DNA of 64,000 nt from Cladopsammia gracilis (lineage: Eukaryota > Cnidaria > Anthozoa > Scleractinia > Dendrophylliidae). Positions within the stretch are counted from its first letter, which is position 1. Each line of letters begins with the position of its first letter. The stretch spans positions 372,001 through 436,000 of the forward strand of contig JAJGOT010000349.1 in the NCBI GenBank assembly GCA_022457155.1, read 5' to 3'. Positions 12,501 through 24,600 of this stretch are shown one piece after another. A program made the translations under genes and the position numbers. The notes beneath the pieces were generated by a model. That model was given only the letters and a program-made list of their open reading frames with translations, was not told the origin of the DNA and searched no databases.

Positions 12501-15493
12501 CTCTGTCAAATCAACAGAGCAGCAACATTTTGAAAAATTACACATACATTGTATATATAAGCTTAATATGATGTCTGGATTTTTCTTTGCAAATGACCAA
12601 GTAGAGTGCATGCTCCTAGTAGCCCCTTATACAGAGGATTATTTAGTAAAATAAATAATATAATAATTTGTATCCTAAGGTAAATAAACTATTTTCTCTA
12701 AGGATCAGGAGTATTCTCGCCAATTGGAAGCAACCTGGCTTTAGCAACCAACAGTCAGTCACATCAAACTCATGTCACGTCAGATTCACCAAGAACACTT
12801 GGAGTAACCACAGCTGGAGGATCAACTCCCTCAGCCTCAAAATATGTGCGCTCATCTACCAGGTCTCTCACAGAAATGGGTTCTGCTAAGGATCGATCAC
12901 ATGACGGCATGTCCAAATCACACTCTGACACCAAGCTTATTACCAGACCCCCCTCTGATGCAAGCATTGGTGGGAGCCTGGCACCAAGTGCTGCTAGGCA
13001 CCAGTCTCAAGGGGAGTATTCATCAGAGACTCCACATGCTACAGAAGTAGATGGAGACAACAGACAGCCCTTCAGTGGCTCTTTACTTGGCTCAGAAGGC
13101 ACTAGCCAAGCTCAACTGCAACATGTAAGTATAACAGGGTTCACATGGTAATGGTAGTCATGGAATTTGAAAATTGCATTCCAAGCCTGGAATAATCATG
13201 GAATTTACAAAAAATAAAATTTGTTTTGGTCATGAAAAGTCATGGAAAATGTTTTTCACATTTTCACTGGAAGTTGAAAAAAAATTATATCAAACATCAA
13301 AACATGCAGCCACTGGGGCCAATTTTGTGATCGCGCAATTTTGTTTCCTAGTTTCCTTGTGAACCCCGTGTATGGTAAGACTTAAAAGACATTAATTTTT
13401 ACAGCACAAAAATAATAAGACCTCCAACTTGCTTAAAGGGATGGTTTCACGGTTCGGCACATGTACACAGATTAAAATGCTTTATTCGCTTGCTTACCAA
13501 TTTTATCGGTTAAAAAACCACTAACATTTTTACTTCAATAATCACATACAATAATTAGTCCAAACAAAGTGAAGGATGACCAAAATTCACAGAAAATTTC
13601 AACGGATAACACCAACAAAGTCAACACTGAATAAAACCTTTGACCCGAAGGATTTATCTATGCTCTAGTGGCTTTCATGGCACACACATTGGTATGTATA
13701 ATCAGCCTTTCAATCAGCGACATTTTCACGGCCAAATTTCCCGCTAGAGTTATCTACTTGCTTCCGATTGGTCTAAACAATGAATTTAGATGACTTACAG
13801 TGTAGTTCATAGCTTGCACATGTGCCTAAACCATGAAACTCTCCCTTTAATTACTGTCACATACAACAGTTTTTATGTAATCACTAAGCAATACAATAAT
13901 ATAATAATTTTATTGTTCCATGTAAATCTCTGCTCACTTTTGTTTTTATCCCAGTCCCCATATGGATCTCCATCTGTAATCAGGAGACCAGCAGACGGAG
14001 CAGGAAGAACAGCTGAGGATGTAACGGCATATACTGGATCAGACTCTCACTCAGGTTAGCTGACTGGCTGGCTTCACCCTGCTACCAAATGCTGTGTTTT
14101 CAGAAATGTTTGTATTTTGTATTCTTAGACAAGGCACATTACACCAGAGTTTCTCTCTCATTAACTGACAAATACTGCCCAGGGGCCAGTTTTTCAAATG
14201 TCTTCATAACATTCTGGGCCCATAGCTACATTTTAAAATCAGAATCTATAGAATGGTGGTTAAGTTTTCACCTGCAAACCAACCCAAATTACATCAAGTA
14301 TCTCATCAACTGAGAATTTTATTGCTTAGCTTGCAAGACCAACAAAATTTGAATCTTTAATGTAAACATTGCACACAGGAAATAGCTTTCCTGGTCTGAA
14401 AAGATTTGAAGAAGTGCAATGTTCTAATCTTATTCACATCATAATTTCATGTCTCAGGATCACCAGCCCAACGTTTTTTGTTTGATAACATAAAACACAA
14501 TACAGATCCTTTACCAAGTGGTGCTGTTGCCATGGCAATTCCAGGTGAATCAGTTTCTGGTGCAGGAGGTGGTGCCAATAATGTCGCAGGAATGTTGCCA
14601 TTCCAAGTACAGTTCATCAAGAATCTGATTGATGAATCACTGGATGAGTTCAGGTATGAAAAACACTTCTGAAAAACAAGTTAACTGCATGGTCAGGGAA
14701 AGAACCAATTCAGGGAAATTCTTAATTCCTCACCAGGGCTAAAAATTATAACTTCGTTTCCAAACCCAGTATTCTGGTCCTTGAATATATTTTTGTGGTT
14801 TTACTGCTAAAGAATTCATCAAGCATTGGTTTGTAAAATTAGGTTTGTGATTGGTGTAAAGTCAGGGATTTTGTTTATGCCATTGGATGGCAACCCTGAA
14901 CATGGAATAAAATGTACCACTACAGGGTACATGATATTATATGGTTTTGTAACAATTTGTGATGAGAAGCAACTTCAGAGCAATTTGTATCAGAAATTTA
15001 AGTAGTGAAATTTGTATCATTTTTTAAGTAGTGAACTAGTGTTAAGCGTTTGGGGTAATCCATGGCAGGGCTCTCGTGTAAACATACCTCAATGCTGTGT
15101 GTTTTCAGGGTGGCGATACATAGAGAGATTGTTAATGTACAAGTTGAGATGCTCAGACAGTTCCAAATTCAGCAAGTAAGTTGTAATTTTACTGGTTGTA
15201 AATTCATTCCTTACGGTTATCAATAATTTATTCCTAACTTAGTTGTTTCATGACAAACTTAAGTAGTCAGTTTTTAATTAAACCACCTGTTGAGAATGTT
15301 ATCTGATTTGGTGTGTACGTATCTATACCCTTGTGAATGAATGTGCACCAAGAACTGTGCTGAAGTTTTGCATCATCTTTTTTAACAGAATGAACTCAAA
15401 GGAATTATAGAAAAATATTCTGTTAATGAAGCATTGGTGACAGAGATTGAGCGACTTAAGGAGGAGAACAACAGACTGAAATCCAAATACTGA
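6234..15493 (+). CDS. NEDD1: NEDD1 homologue, C-terminal exons (gamma-tubulin ring complex targeting protein), 5' partial
   Basis: NEDD1 brings the gamma-tubulin ring complex to centrosomes and spindles. Its N-terminal half is a WD40 propeller and its C-terminal helix binds the complex. Seven exons keep frame and GT-AG borders: 6234-6432, 8372-8449, 12703-13124, 13955-14054, 14458-14653, 15109-15175 and 15389-15493 (TGA). Together they encode 388 residues. Exon 6234 includes EEEDIFSPLRE, like the human DMFSPIRDD segment. The last three exons give QVQFIKNLIDESLDEFR, HREIVNVQVEMLRQFQ, then EKYSVNEALVTEIERL and KEENNRLKSKY, matching the human C-terminal coiled coil. The middle exon is Ser/Thr-rich and probably disordered. 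The WD40 exons are not in the window. A possible AATAAA lies at 15791, and GTAAGT just after the stop suggests a 3'UTR intron. Confidence 0.92.
6469..6509. repeat. (CA)n microsatellite
   Basis: About 20 CA dinucleotides followed by an A-run, 36 bp downstream of the NEDD1 exon donor at 6433. Confidence 0.97.
6524..6649. repeat. inverted repeat (imperfect hairpin, about 48-bp arms)
   Basis: The arm at 6524-6571 ('atattgtggttcaaagtttt...') is repeated in reverse complement at 6600-6649 ('...aaatttgaactacaacatat'), with a short spacer. It resembles a small palindromic MITE inside the NEDD1 intron. Confidence 0.75.
6976..8108. repeat. 55-bp minisatellite, about 21 copies, in a NEDD1 intron
   Basis: The unit reads approximately 'actacaggttcatatgattc', 'aaagttaagctccctgtggt', 'ttgtacattaagatt'. 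About 21 copies can be counted, one shortened near 7968. Two linked polymorphisms alternate, (c/a) in 'aagMtccctg' and 'acatt/acatg', and blocks of several units recur (for example 7195-7360 against 7620-7800). This indicates higher-order duplication. The array carries no open frame. Confidence 0.95.
8450..12702. other. NEDD1 intron, 4.25 kb, no further gene seen
   Basis: AT-rich sequence between the exons ending at 8449 and starting at 12703. Open frames at 9182-9469, 10032-10383 and 12029-12433 have no recognisable domain and lack usable splice phases. No clear mobile element was recognised. Confidence 0.5.
13125..13954. other. NEDD1 intron with a 'tcatggaa'-rich repeat
   Basis: The stretch 13150-13260 repeats variants of 'gtcatggaa' and 'tggaattt' and looks like a fragment of an interspersed repeat. 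The rest of the intron shows nothing identifiable. Confidence 0.4.
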
Positions 15494-16207
15494 TAACAAT
15501 ATAAGGTAAGTTCATCCAAACTTAACATGTAACAATTTGAAGTATAGTACATAATTCTGTCTTTCTCTTCATCAGTATCCCCAAAGGGTAGGGGGCGGGG
15601 TAACTTGCTTGGATTTTAAGCAGACGGGGAGGACATTCCCGACAATTCTTTCATAGGTGGGTGTGGTGTGGTGTAGTTTCATGAATTTACCACAAGTTTA
15701 CCCTCCTATTAATAGAAATATAAACAAACGAGTGGATCTGCACAGATAATTGGCAGTTGTTTATAGTTTTATATTGTTCTAAAACTCATTAATAAATTCG
15801 ACATTGAGTTTGAAGAAACAAAATCATAAGTGTGACAGTGGTTTGGAAACCTGATCTGAATTAGCATAGAGTTTGGCAATTTTTTTCCTTTGTTTTCCCT
15901 GTATTAATGACCAGTTTGAGAAGCTAATATCAAACACTTGAAAGAGCTTTAATCAGACAGGTATCCAAAAACTTCGAAGGCAGTTAAAAAAAACTTGGCT
16001 GTGCCTCGTTTCGTTCAACCCACTTCTCTTTGTTTGGAAATCCTGATGAAACTCACTCACTTCATATATTGTTCAACAGACCTTCATATTGCTCATAGAT
16101 GGAGGGTTTAGTTACATGGATTGCATCCCACTGAATCAGTCTCCAAGCAGTGCAGTGCTGAGAGAGAGGGACATACTGATCATCATGGCAATATTAACAC
16201 TGCAGTG
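15494..16207. other. NEDD1 3' region
   Basis: 3' untranslated or flanking sequence. Seventeen bases after the stop codon a GTAAGTTC donor-like site occurs, and AATAAA is at 15791-15796. No other gene is seen. Confidence 0.45.
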
Positions 16208-16208
16208 A

Positions 16209-16256
<48 letters not shown>

Positions 16257-16358
16257 TCGGTTGGACCGAGCGCAGCGAGGTCCGTTGGCCATGACCGAGA
16301 GCCAAATATTTTCCCGTCTGGCCCGACCTAACTCAGTCAATAAGTATTTTATGATATG
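16208..16358. mobile_element. palindromic MITE, copy 1
   Basis: The arms start 'atgtacttattgactgagt' on the left and match the reverse complement of the right end ('actcagtcaataagtatttt'). The inner arms contain 'gggaaaatatttggctc' and its complement. A second copy lies at 22472-22641. There is no coding potential, so mobilisation would need a transposase in trans. Confidence 0.85.
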
Positions 16359-16469
16359 ACTAGAAAGTACAAGAATAGTCGTGCAGTGCGAGGTCACTTG
16401 AAGTGCAAGAGCATTTCATCCAAGAGTTATAGGTGAACGAGTATTTGACATTTTTAGTGAGAAGTGTAT

Positions 16470-16514
16470 AGAGCAGCCATCTTGGTGCCCCACTTAGGGA
16501 CACCAACATGGCGG
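16470..16514. repeat. short inverted repeat with GGCCGCCATGTTGG-type ends
   Basis: 'gccatcttggtg' is followed after a short loop by 'caccaacatggcggcc'. The ends resemble the hairpin at 18441-18514 and are likely a degenerate relative. Confidence 0.55.
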
Positions 16515-18375
16515 CCAAGAATTCAAAGTCTTAATTACACCAAAAATCTCATCACAAAAAACATTGTATTCACTTTAGGTGCCATTAAATCAGCTTAACA
16601 GGCTTAACAGCAACTATAATTCAAAAATAACTTTCAATTGGTTCAATTTTGTTTATTTTCACCGCTTATTTGAAATAGCGTGACGAATTGCATGACACAT
16701 TTTAAACCTTTATTTATTTGAAGCAAAACATCATTAAAACCCGAAACTTTTTGTGAAAGATTATACCACTGGTATCCACATACCATGTTAGAAACAGCTT
16801 TGTAGGATGTATACTTCAGATTTTTGAATTTTTATGACGTCATATGCAGACACTCTGTTTGCTATAATTTCATTTGCTTTGGTAGTAAAAAATCGGAAGA
16901 GGTAGCCTACCAAATTTCCGGTTTTGTGTCTGGAAATGTTTTTGTTATTTATTATCAAATCAAATTTAAAAAAGAAATTTAGAAAATACAGACTTTCAGA
17001 GTCATTAAAAAGTAGCTGGCCCCAGAAAGAAAAACAAAGAAACCTAAATCTGCATAAAAAAACTGGCACAATAATTTTTTCTATATGGTAGTAATGTACC
17101 TTCTTGGTAAGTTACTTGAAAGTTTGGTAACCTGTTAATAGGGTAAATTTTCAATACTGAGATGTATTCTTGTACCAGTCGTGAATTGCTTGTTTTGCAT
17201 TTCCTAGAATAGGCTATGAGTAAACAATATCGTGATGACTGGCCAATATTTTCCTGTATATGCATTGTGCACATTTTTTTTAAAACTTTCACAAGGTGTT
17301 ATGTATACTAAAAATTTTATTAATAATAAAATCAAGCTGAAAATGACCGTGAAACTACAAATGAACTTTCAGGCAACCTTTATTTTGTGCATTAGCTTGC
17401 ATTTGGTATATCACCAAGAAAATTATAAAGTTTTTCTATTTTATCACTTGGAAGCACCAGAGAGAAAGATTTCAATAGATTAGAATCTGTGGACATACGT
17501 GTTCAAGTTAATGATTGTTTACTTGGGGATTAACAATAACAATAACAACAATACTTTATAATGTACCGTAACGACACTGAGTTATTGGAAATAACAAAGT
17601 AAATTTTGGAACTTGTCCAAACAAATTTAAATGTCAGAGAAAAAAATCAATGAACAACTACTGTAATCTAAATGCTTCAATGTACGTTTTCATTCCCTGT
17701 TGTTGAGTTTCTGGGGTTATGACATATCACTAGGATTGCTGTAGATTTAATCTGGAAGGATTTAATAATGAGAGAGCCGTTACTGTTCAGTAAAGTTCAA
17801 TTAGAAATAAGAAAAACTATTTTATCTATTTAAACCATGGACCTTGTGAAGTAGTTTCCAAATAGTAAATAGTGAAATAGTGCTTTGTAAATAACACAAA
17901 GTTTGTAGTTTGTATTGTATTTTTGCACAGTGCAGCCAAAATAAATAGTAAATATAATAAAAAAGTAGTGTTGTTATTTTGAGTCGTCTAGCCTCTGTGT
18001 GGATATTATCAAAAAATTCAAAGTATGTTTGTTGGTCTGCCATCTTCACAGGCCATGAGCAGTTGATACAGATGCAAGAGCACTCCAGGTTACTCACTCA
18101 GGTAGCCCATCTGAGCACAGGATTTGCTTTATCTTGCCCAGTCGCAGAGCCAACCATATTATAATCAAAGGGCTCTTAAGAGCATCTCCTGAATACGAAG
18201 CAACGTAAGGTTAAGTCCACGGATCGGTTTTAATTTTCCATACTGAGTTTGAAGTCAAAGGATTATAGAGTAAAAACGACCAAAACATCTAAGCGTAACA
18301 AATATAAATACAAATACAAATATACGCATTGTGTAAAACGAGACTGAGTGGACAACTGACGGACTGAAAGCTTAA
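16515..18375. other. intergenic, no gene recognised
   Basis: Open frames at 16788-17483 and 17822-18164 have low-complexity, AT-driven compositions and no domain signature. The region separates the NEDD1 3' end from an L1-like element. Confidence 0.4.
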
Positions 18376-18440
18376 AATCAATGGAATCGAATAAAAGTCC
18401 GGGAAGTGACGGCCTCCCGGCAGAATTCACGTTACGTCAC

Positions 18441-18514
18441 GGCGGCCATATTGGTGTACAGCTACAAAAGAATTTTAATGAACTTCTTTTGTTAGGTACA
18501 CCAACATGGCCGCC
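18441..18514. mobile_element. 74-bp full-length hairpin inserted in the L1-like RT
   Basis: 'ggcggccatattggtgtac' at the left pairs with 'gtacaccaacatggccgcc' at the right with one mismatch. The inner 'acaaaagaa' and 'ttcttttgt' extend the palindrome. It interrupts the RT coding sequence right after the GSDGLPAEF motif. Confidence 0.8.
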
Positions 18515-19467
18515 ATGGCCTTTGTTATTTGAGTCCCACAGGACTGAAGGTCACGTGAGTGAAAACCATCTATAAAGTTGTTTGGAACGACATCCATCCG
18601 TGATTACCTACTAAACGCCTTAAACTGTGCACATGCGAAGGTTGATTACCTTTAACTACCCTATCGAAATCTCATACCAAAGAAGGAAAAACCTGCTAAA
18701 ATTTCTTAAAGAACTGGAGGCCTATTACTCTTCTTAACTGTGATTACAAAATAGCAACTAAATCCATTGCTTGTCGATTACGATAAGTCCTGCCAAAGAT
18801 TAACAATAATGACCGAACGGGTTTTCTAAAAGACCGCTTTATTGGGGAAAACATCAGACTTATAGAGAGCATCATAAATTACACAGATATTCTAATTGTG
18901 AGATAATGATCAAATGCCGGGTCTTTTACTTCGAGAAAGTAGCTCTGGTAACGGACAAAAATTTGAATTTTTTGATTGGCTGTTTAAAAATGAATGCGCA
19001 ACAAGGTAAAAAAATTTACCCTTCTACGCATAAGGTTTTACTTCCGGTTGAATTTCAAATGTTGACTATGACGACTTCATCAACAAAACCAACGTTTTCC
19101 GGTTTCTGGCATTGAGCAAGCGCAATAATACATTAATGCGTTAGGCATGCGCTAACGGATGTCGTGGATTTTACGACATCCGGAAGGCACTGTTACCAGA
19201 GCCCTTCGTTTTTTCTGCTGACCAAACGAAACGAAGGCTCTGGGGACGAGAATGGCTTGCGTGTTTTTTTGCGCGTGATGCTGAGCGGCTTCGCCGCTCG
19301 AAACTCGAAATCTATCTCAATACGCTGATGATACGACTGTGATTTTTGATGGATCAGAATCTTCCTTTTCAAGATCCCTATATTTGTCATATTTATTAGT
19401 TGCCTGGTTTAATGCGGGGGTAAAGGAGATTAGAGATTTGCTGGATAATGATAGAATTTTTTTTAAT

Positions 19468-19792
19468 TTATAATGCATTTATAGGTAATTATAAAATACT
19501 CAAGGAAATGCGCGCGCTATGATTGGTTAAACCGAGTTCATTATAACTCGATAAAGCACGCGCGTGACGTAAGATTCACTATAACCGTTTTTATTTTATA
19601 AAAGAAATAAAAAAACTTGTTCCTCGTGCATTGTTGAGTTATATAAGCACTTGGGAATTTTTAAGAACACTCGAGAAGAGCGAGAAGCACTCGCCTTTGG
19701 CTCGTGCTTCCTTGCACTTCTCTCGTGTTCTTAAAAATTCCCGCGTGCTTATATAACTCAATAATGCACTCGGCGCGTTTTTTATTTCTTTA
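19468..19792. mobile_element. palindromic MITE inserted in the L1-like element
   Basis: A near-perfect palindrome spans 19602-19792. Its arms include 'gagttatataagcac' and 'ttttaagaacac' with their complements, and both ends carry an 'aagaaataaaaaa'-type motif. The adjoining 19470-19600 is also repeat-like, with 'gcgcgcgctatgattggtt' and a matching 'aagcacgcgcgtgacg'. It separates the YADD region from the C-terminal part of the L1-like copy. Confidence 0.7.
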
Positions 19793-20516
19793 ATACAATA
19801 TTAAAACCAACAATCTGGAGTATTACAAAGTAGTATCAGCCATAGAGCATTACAGGAAAAAAATTCCCCCCAGTTCACAATAGCCCTGCTAAAAAAAATT
19901 CCGCTGAGAACTTTCTGTCTAACTCAAAAGTGTGCAAAAAATTCTATCAACATCTTGTAACTAAAAAGACTTCCACACCTTCAAAGAGTCGGGGAAAATA
20001 GTTGGCAGAAGGGGAAATATTTAGCAATTCTACTGTAGCCGTTAATTGGAAAGACGCCTATTACTTACATGTACCATTTTTATGTACAATAGAAACAAAA
20101 CTAAGAGTGTTCCAATTTAAACTGATTCATAGAAGAATAGCTACGAATGACTTTCTTTGCAAGATAGGTATAAAACAAGTGGATTCCTGCTCATTCTGCA
20201 AAGAAACACCAGAAACCCTTGTTCATCAGTTTTGGAAATGTAAACATACCCAAACCTTCTGGAAACTCAAAACTTTACTGGAATGGAGGATTCTTCATTC
20301 TCTTCATCTTTTCGTCTTGGTTTAATTGGCCATATAAAAGATTTGCTTTTCCAACACTTGCTTCTTATAGATATACATTATATATACACCTACAAACTTG
20401 GGAATACCTTATACCTGAACTGCAGGTATATATACAATTACTTAAGAACTCTATGGAACTTGGAAAACAAAAACTTGGAAAATAAACTCCTTTCAAAAGA
20501 AGTGGTTTCGCTTTAA

Positions 20517-20976
20517 GGCTGGTTCTCATATAATCGTCCCGGTCGTCCGAGTCGTTTCAAAAGTTTTTTGCAAACGACTCAGACGATCGGGACGACTCAA
20601 GCGATTTGGGTTCTCATATGATCGTCCCGGTCGTCTCGAACGTCAACAGCGCAGTCGTAAACTGTGTCCGACAACATCTTTTGGGCAATAATACTGCATT
20701 CTGGGGTAGATTTGGGTCGCTTCGATCGCCTCAGTCATCCCGGTCGCCTGGGAGTAGTTCTCAAATGATCGTCCTCGATTTTTCACGATCGTCCCAGTCG
20801 TCCGGATAGAACACAGTTCTATCCAAGCGACCGCGATCGTCCCAGTCGTCCGGGTCGGTTGCGATCGTCCCGGGTCGTCTCAGAAGTGTTCTCATATAAT
20901 CGTCCCGGTCGTCCGTGCACTTTTTGAAACGACTCGGACGACCGGGACGACCGGGACGATTATATGACAACCAGCC
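20517..20976. mobile_element. 460-bp MITE with TTTAA target-site duplication and internal tandem motif
   Basis: The ends are GGCTGGTT and AACCAGCC, flanked on both sides by TTTAA (20512-20516 and 20977-20981). The terminal inverted repeats extend at least 35 bp ('tcatataatcgtcccggtcg'). The interior is packed with 'cgatcgtcccggtcgtc' variants in both orientations, and a further inverted pair lies at 20540-20600. No transposase is encoded. A TTAA-containing target points to a piggyBac- or Kolobok-type mobiliser, but this is inference. Confidence 0.88.
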
Positions 20977-20981
20977 TTTAA

Positions 20982-21654
20982 GAAAAACCCCCCACAAAAT
21001 AAGACGACATAATTGTCATAAGTATTGCAGCAAAGCAATGTATAACGCACTAGAAGTGGATAGCTTTTAGTTCCCTGTTAAGCCGTATTATTTCTTTCTA
21101 TATATATATAAAAACTGACTGTTAAGTTTGGAGTAAACACTAAATCTTGTTTTTTATTAGACAATTTATTCTGAGTTCCTGGAATATCATGCATGACTGT
21201 GACAACGCAAAAAATCGCCCCATTTGTCTCTCGCCACTGGCGACGATAATGCATACTCCATCAGCTGGTGCGTGCAAAGTAACGCATTGACTGGATTGTT
21301 TTCAGATAATAACAACGTCTGTATTACAAAGCCTCCACTGTACCATGTGCACTGCTGGACTTACAACTGTACAGGAGGAGGCCGGGTTTCCCTTGCTGAC
21401 GACAAGGACCAAAAATCTTTCGATCCCTCTTTCTTGTTGGCGGAAAGTTAACGCCCGAAAAGCCAAAAACAAATTGTTTGGCCCCAAACTCATAAGCAGG
21501 TCTTGATTCGCCATTTATGCACCAAACTGCATCACCAGCGGTCTAAGAGAAGTATAAGGACTGGTTTATGCACAGGGAATGAGTGACGGCACAGCGCCTC
21601 TGCAGTGAACTGAGGTGATCATTCACAAATGATTCTTGATACACTTGTCTGCTG
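20982..21654. other. intergenic between the retroelement and the PEX26 3' end
   Basis: A short TA run lies at about 21098-21108. Open frames at 21224-21514 on both strands show no recognisable domain. PEX26 3' untranslated sequence must start at 21654 and run leftwards. Confidence 0.4.
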
Positions 21655-24600
21655 CTACATCAGGTGATATGGGCTAAACATGGCTCTCCAAGCCTTTATT
21701 ACAGCTTGCCAGAAAATGAAGATCCCTGAGCCAGAGGTCATACCTGACAATAAACAATCACGGAGTTAAATTTCATATAAAGGGCATGAATTTCGAAGTA
21801 GTTTTATTTAGTACTCAGAAACAGGCAGTGGACCCTTAAGGGGGGCGTTTTTGTGGGTGTACATTCAGATATTAGATACATTTAGATGTTAGATACTAGT
21901 TAGTAATACATTCTTTAGAAGAGTAACACAATTAAATTCAGGGACATACCCAGCCTGTTTAGAAAGGACGGGTTCCACCTCTTCTGAAATCGGTCATTAG
22001 TCAAAGAAATTTCTTTAAGTGAAGCTGTGTCGGCTACATAAAATAGCACGAACTTTTTTTGTTAGGGTTGTGTTCTCAATTCTCATTAATCTGCCAAGAA
22101 AAAGGGAGTTACAGAACCCCTGGGTATGCTAATGGCATTTGGTAACTTCATCTATCTATTCAGCATGTTTAGGCCTTTAACACAACCTACCAGGGGTTTA
22201 GACAATGAGCATCAGTGCAAATGAAAGACTGAGCTGGAAAAAAAGATGAGGACATTGGAGAGAGGGGGAGACCCCATATAGAAAAGACGGGGGGGGGGGG
22301 GGGGGGGGGCTTGTCAGACCTTTTTAATAGTGGTCACAATTTGTATATTGGCACTGCTTAGGGCACTAAAATTTAAAATAACCACCATTAATTGCAGTGT
22401 CATTTAGGGTATTGAGCCAAAAAAAAGTGTCATTTCGTGTGTTGTTTTAAATTTGGTACCTCTTAGGGATAATATGTACTTATTGACTAAGTTACAATGT
22501 AGGTCGGGCCGGATGGGAAAATATTTGGCTCGAGGTCATGGGGTACAGACCAACCACAGCGAGGTCCGTGCGCCATGACCGAGAGCCAAATATTTTCCCA
22601 TCCGGCCCGACCTAACTTAGTCAATAAGTATTTTATCATATGACAATTTGGAGACAAAGTCACTTGAAATTTTAACGCCAAGGCTGTCTGCTTTTGTAGT
22701 ATGGCCATATGGCTTTTTCCGGCCCTACTCGCACAAATGCGTACGGCCCTCATTTGGGACTTTCATCAATGGTTTTGCAAACAAAAGGTTCACAGGGCCA
22801 TATGGGTCATATGATAAAAATCCATTTAAGCCACGCCCATTAAATGAGATTCTCGTACCATTAGGGTGTTTTCCAAAATTTCCGACAAGCACCATGCCCC
22901 CCCCCCCCCCCCCCAGGAAAGGGAACGGCTCTCTTGCACCCACTACCCCCTCTGTCAGAGCCATCAATGAATGTTTGCTTACCACCTGGAACATGTTCAG
23001 TACCTTATGAGCTTTTTTTTTTTGCTGCAAAAACAGAACTGACCACTCACCCTGATATTCAGTAGCTGTAAGCAAAGCGTAAATGAAAAAGACAAGAATA
23101 AGTATTCTGAGAATTGTGCTGATTTTCTGGCGACTAAAGGAGATGTTCCAACAGAGCCTCTGAAGCTTGTTCATAACTGACAGCATTCTCATAACCACAA
23201 TACTGCGAACACCTATAAGCATACAACAAACAACAGTCACTCTTGCTTTCATAACTGCTATCACTTTCCTAATAACCTGGAGGGAACAGACTACATGTCA
23301 TCTGACTCTCATAGAAGTGTATTCTAGTCTAAAATTCTGAAAGAAACCTCCAACCGCACCATAATATGTAACTGTAGTGGGACTTAATAACAACTCTAGA
23401 AGAGGCATGTTAATCCTAGGAAATTAATTAAGGATAATAGTAAACAGTCATGTGCTCCTTGTGCACTGATAAGTTTTGTAAGCATTTGAGAATTATTTTT
23501 CTGGCTGCTACCGCATGTCTCAACATTTTTCTATGCTGTTTAGTTTCCTGCGTGCTTAATATATGTTTTTTTTATAAAAATCTTTGGATTTAGTTTGAGA
23601 AAAATTTTAACGAGCATACTAAGAACTGAGATATTATTGAGCCAAAAATGATAGAAATACATGTAGATGATTGAAGTAACACATACAATGCGATTTTTGT
23701 ATTAATTTTGAAATATCTACATCAATTAAGTCTTCATAATCAATTGAAAATAAAAATGTATTTAGAACCTTCACGGAACTTACTTTAATTTATAAAGCCT
23801 ATTTCTGTTTTTTTTTTTAATTTCATTCAGAACTATAATTTATGTTTATGATTTGATTTAGGGGTACTTCTAACTTTCGTGGGTGTCCTTTGGAAAAAAT
23901 ATTGTAAACATGTCAATTACCTTGTTTCTGCTCAGGTTTGCAGAGATCTGTTACTTTACTAGACGTGTCTCTTCCAACTGCATCAGGACTGCATCCCACC
24001 TAAATAAATAGATTGTACAGTTTGAGTCAAATTTAGAGGCGATAGCACATGATTGATCTATTTTTATTTAATATTTATAAATTTCAATAACATATTTTTT
24101 TAAAATAAATTTTCAGGAACAAAATTATATGTAATCATGGTAAAACTGTTATAATAAGCATTTTCCAGAGTGATGATTTATAGAACTGAGGGAAGTTTGG
24201 TCCTTAACTCAGTTTCAGATAGCTAGTTCGACAAGATAATTAAGCTTTTGCTCATTTAAATACATGTAAAGGTATGTCAGAATGAATCCTTTTCTAACAA
24301 ATTATACTGATCTGAGCTATTATACCCTTGATAAATTGACAAATCATATGAAAATGTGTTACGCCCAATGACTGCATTGTAAAATATTGCAAAATACCAG
24401 TAGTGTTCAGAGTAAGATTAATGAATAAATTGAAATTAAAATACCTTTTCATTATCAGACATTCTTACAGCATCAATCATGAACTGAAAAAATAAAAAAA
24501 TAAGGACATCTAGTGTGAAAATTACTATCATTATATTATAAGGCAAGGCAGCAACAGAATTAAGGTGGCTTGATATGGTTTTTCGACACCCCGATCACCA

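Larger units (their letters stand above)
18376..20516 (+). mobile_element. L1-like non-LTR retrotransposon remnant with nested insertions
   Basis: The + strand carries ordered pieces of an L1-like ORF2. At 18381 is ESNKSPGSDGLPAEF (RT motif 1). At 18700-18905 are LKNWRPITLLNCDYKI and TGFLKDRFIGENIRLI. At 19310-19400 is QYADDTTVIFDGSESS (the catalytic YADD). At 20000-20325 is FQFKLIHRRIATNDFL followed by a Cys/His-rich region with SCSFCKETPETLVH and FWKC, as in the C-terminal zinc-binding domain of these elements. Insertions separate the pieces: a hairpin (18441-18514), about 400 bp (roughly 18905-19305) and a palindromic element (19468-19792). A MITE follows at 20517. Stops are frequent and the copy is dead. 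Confidence 0.8.
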
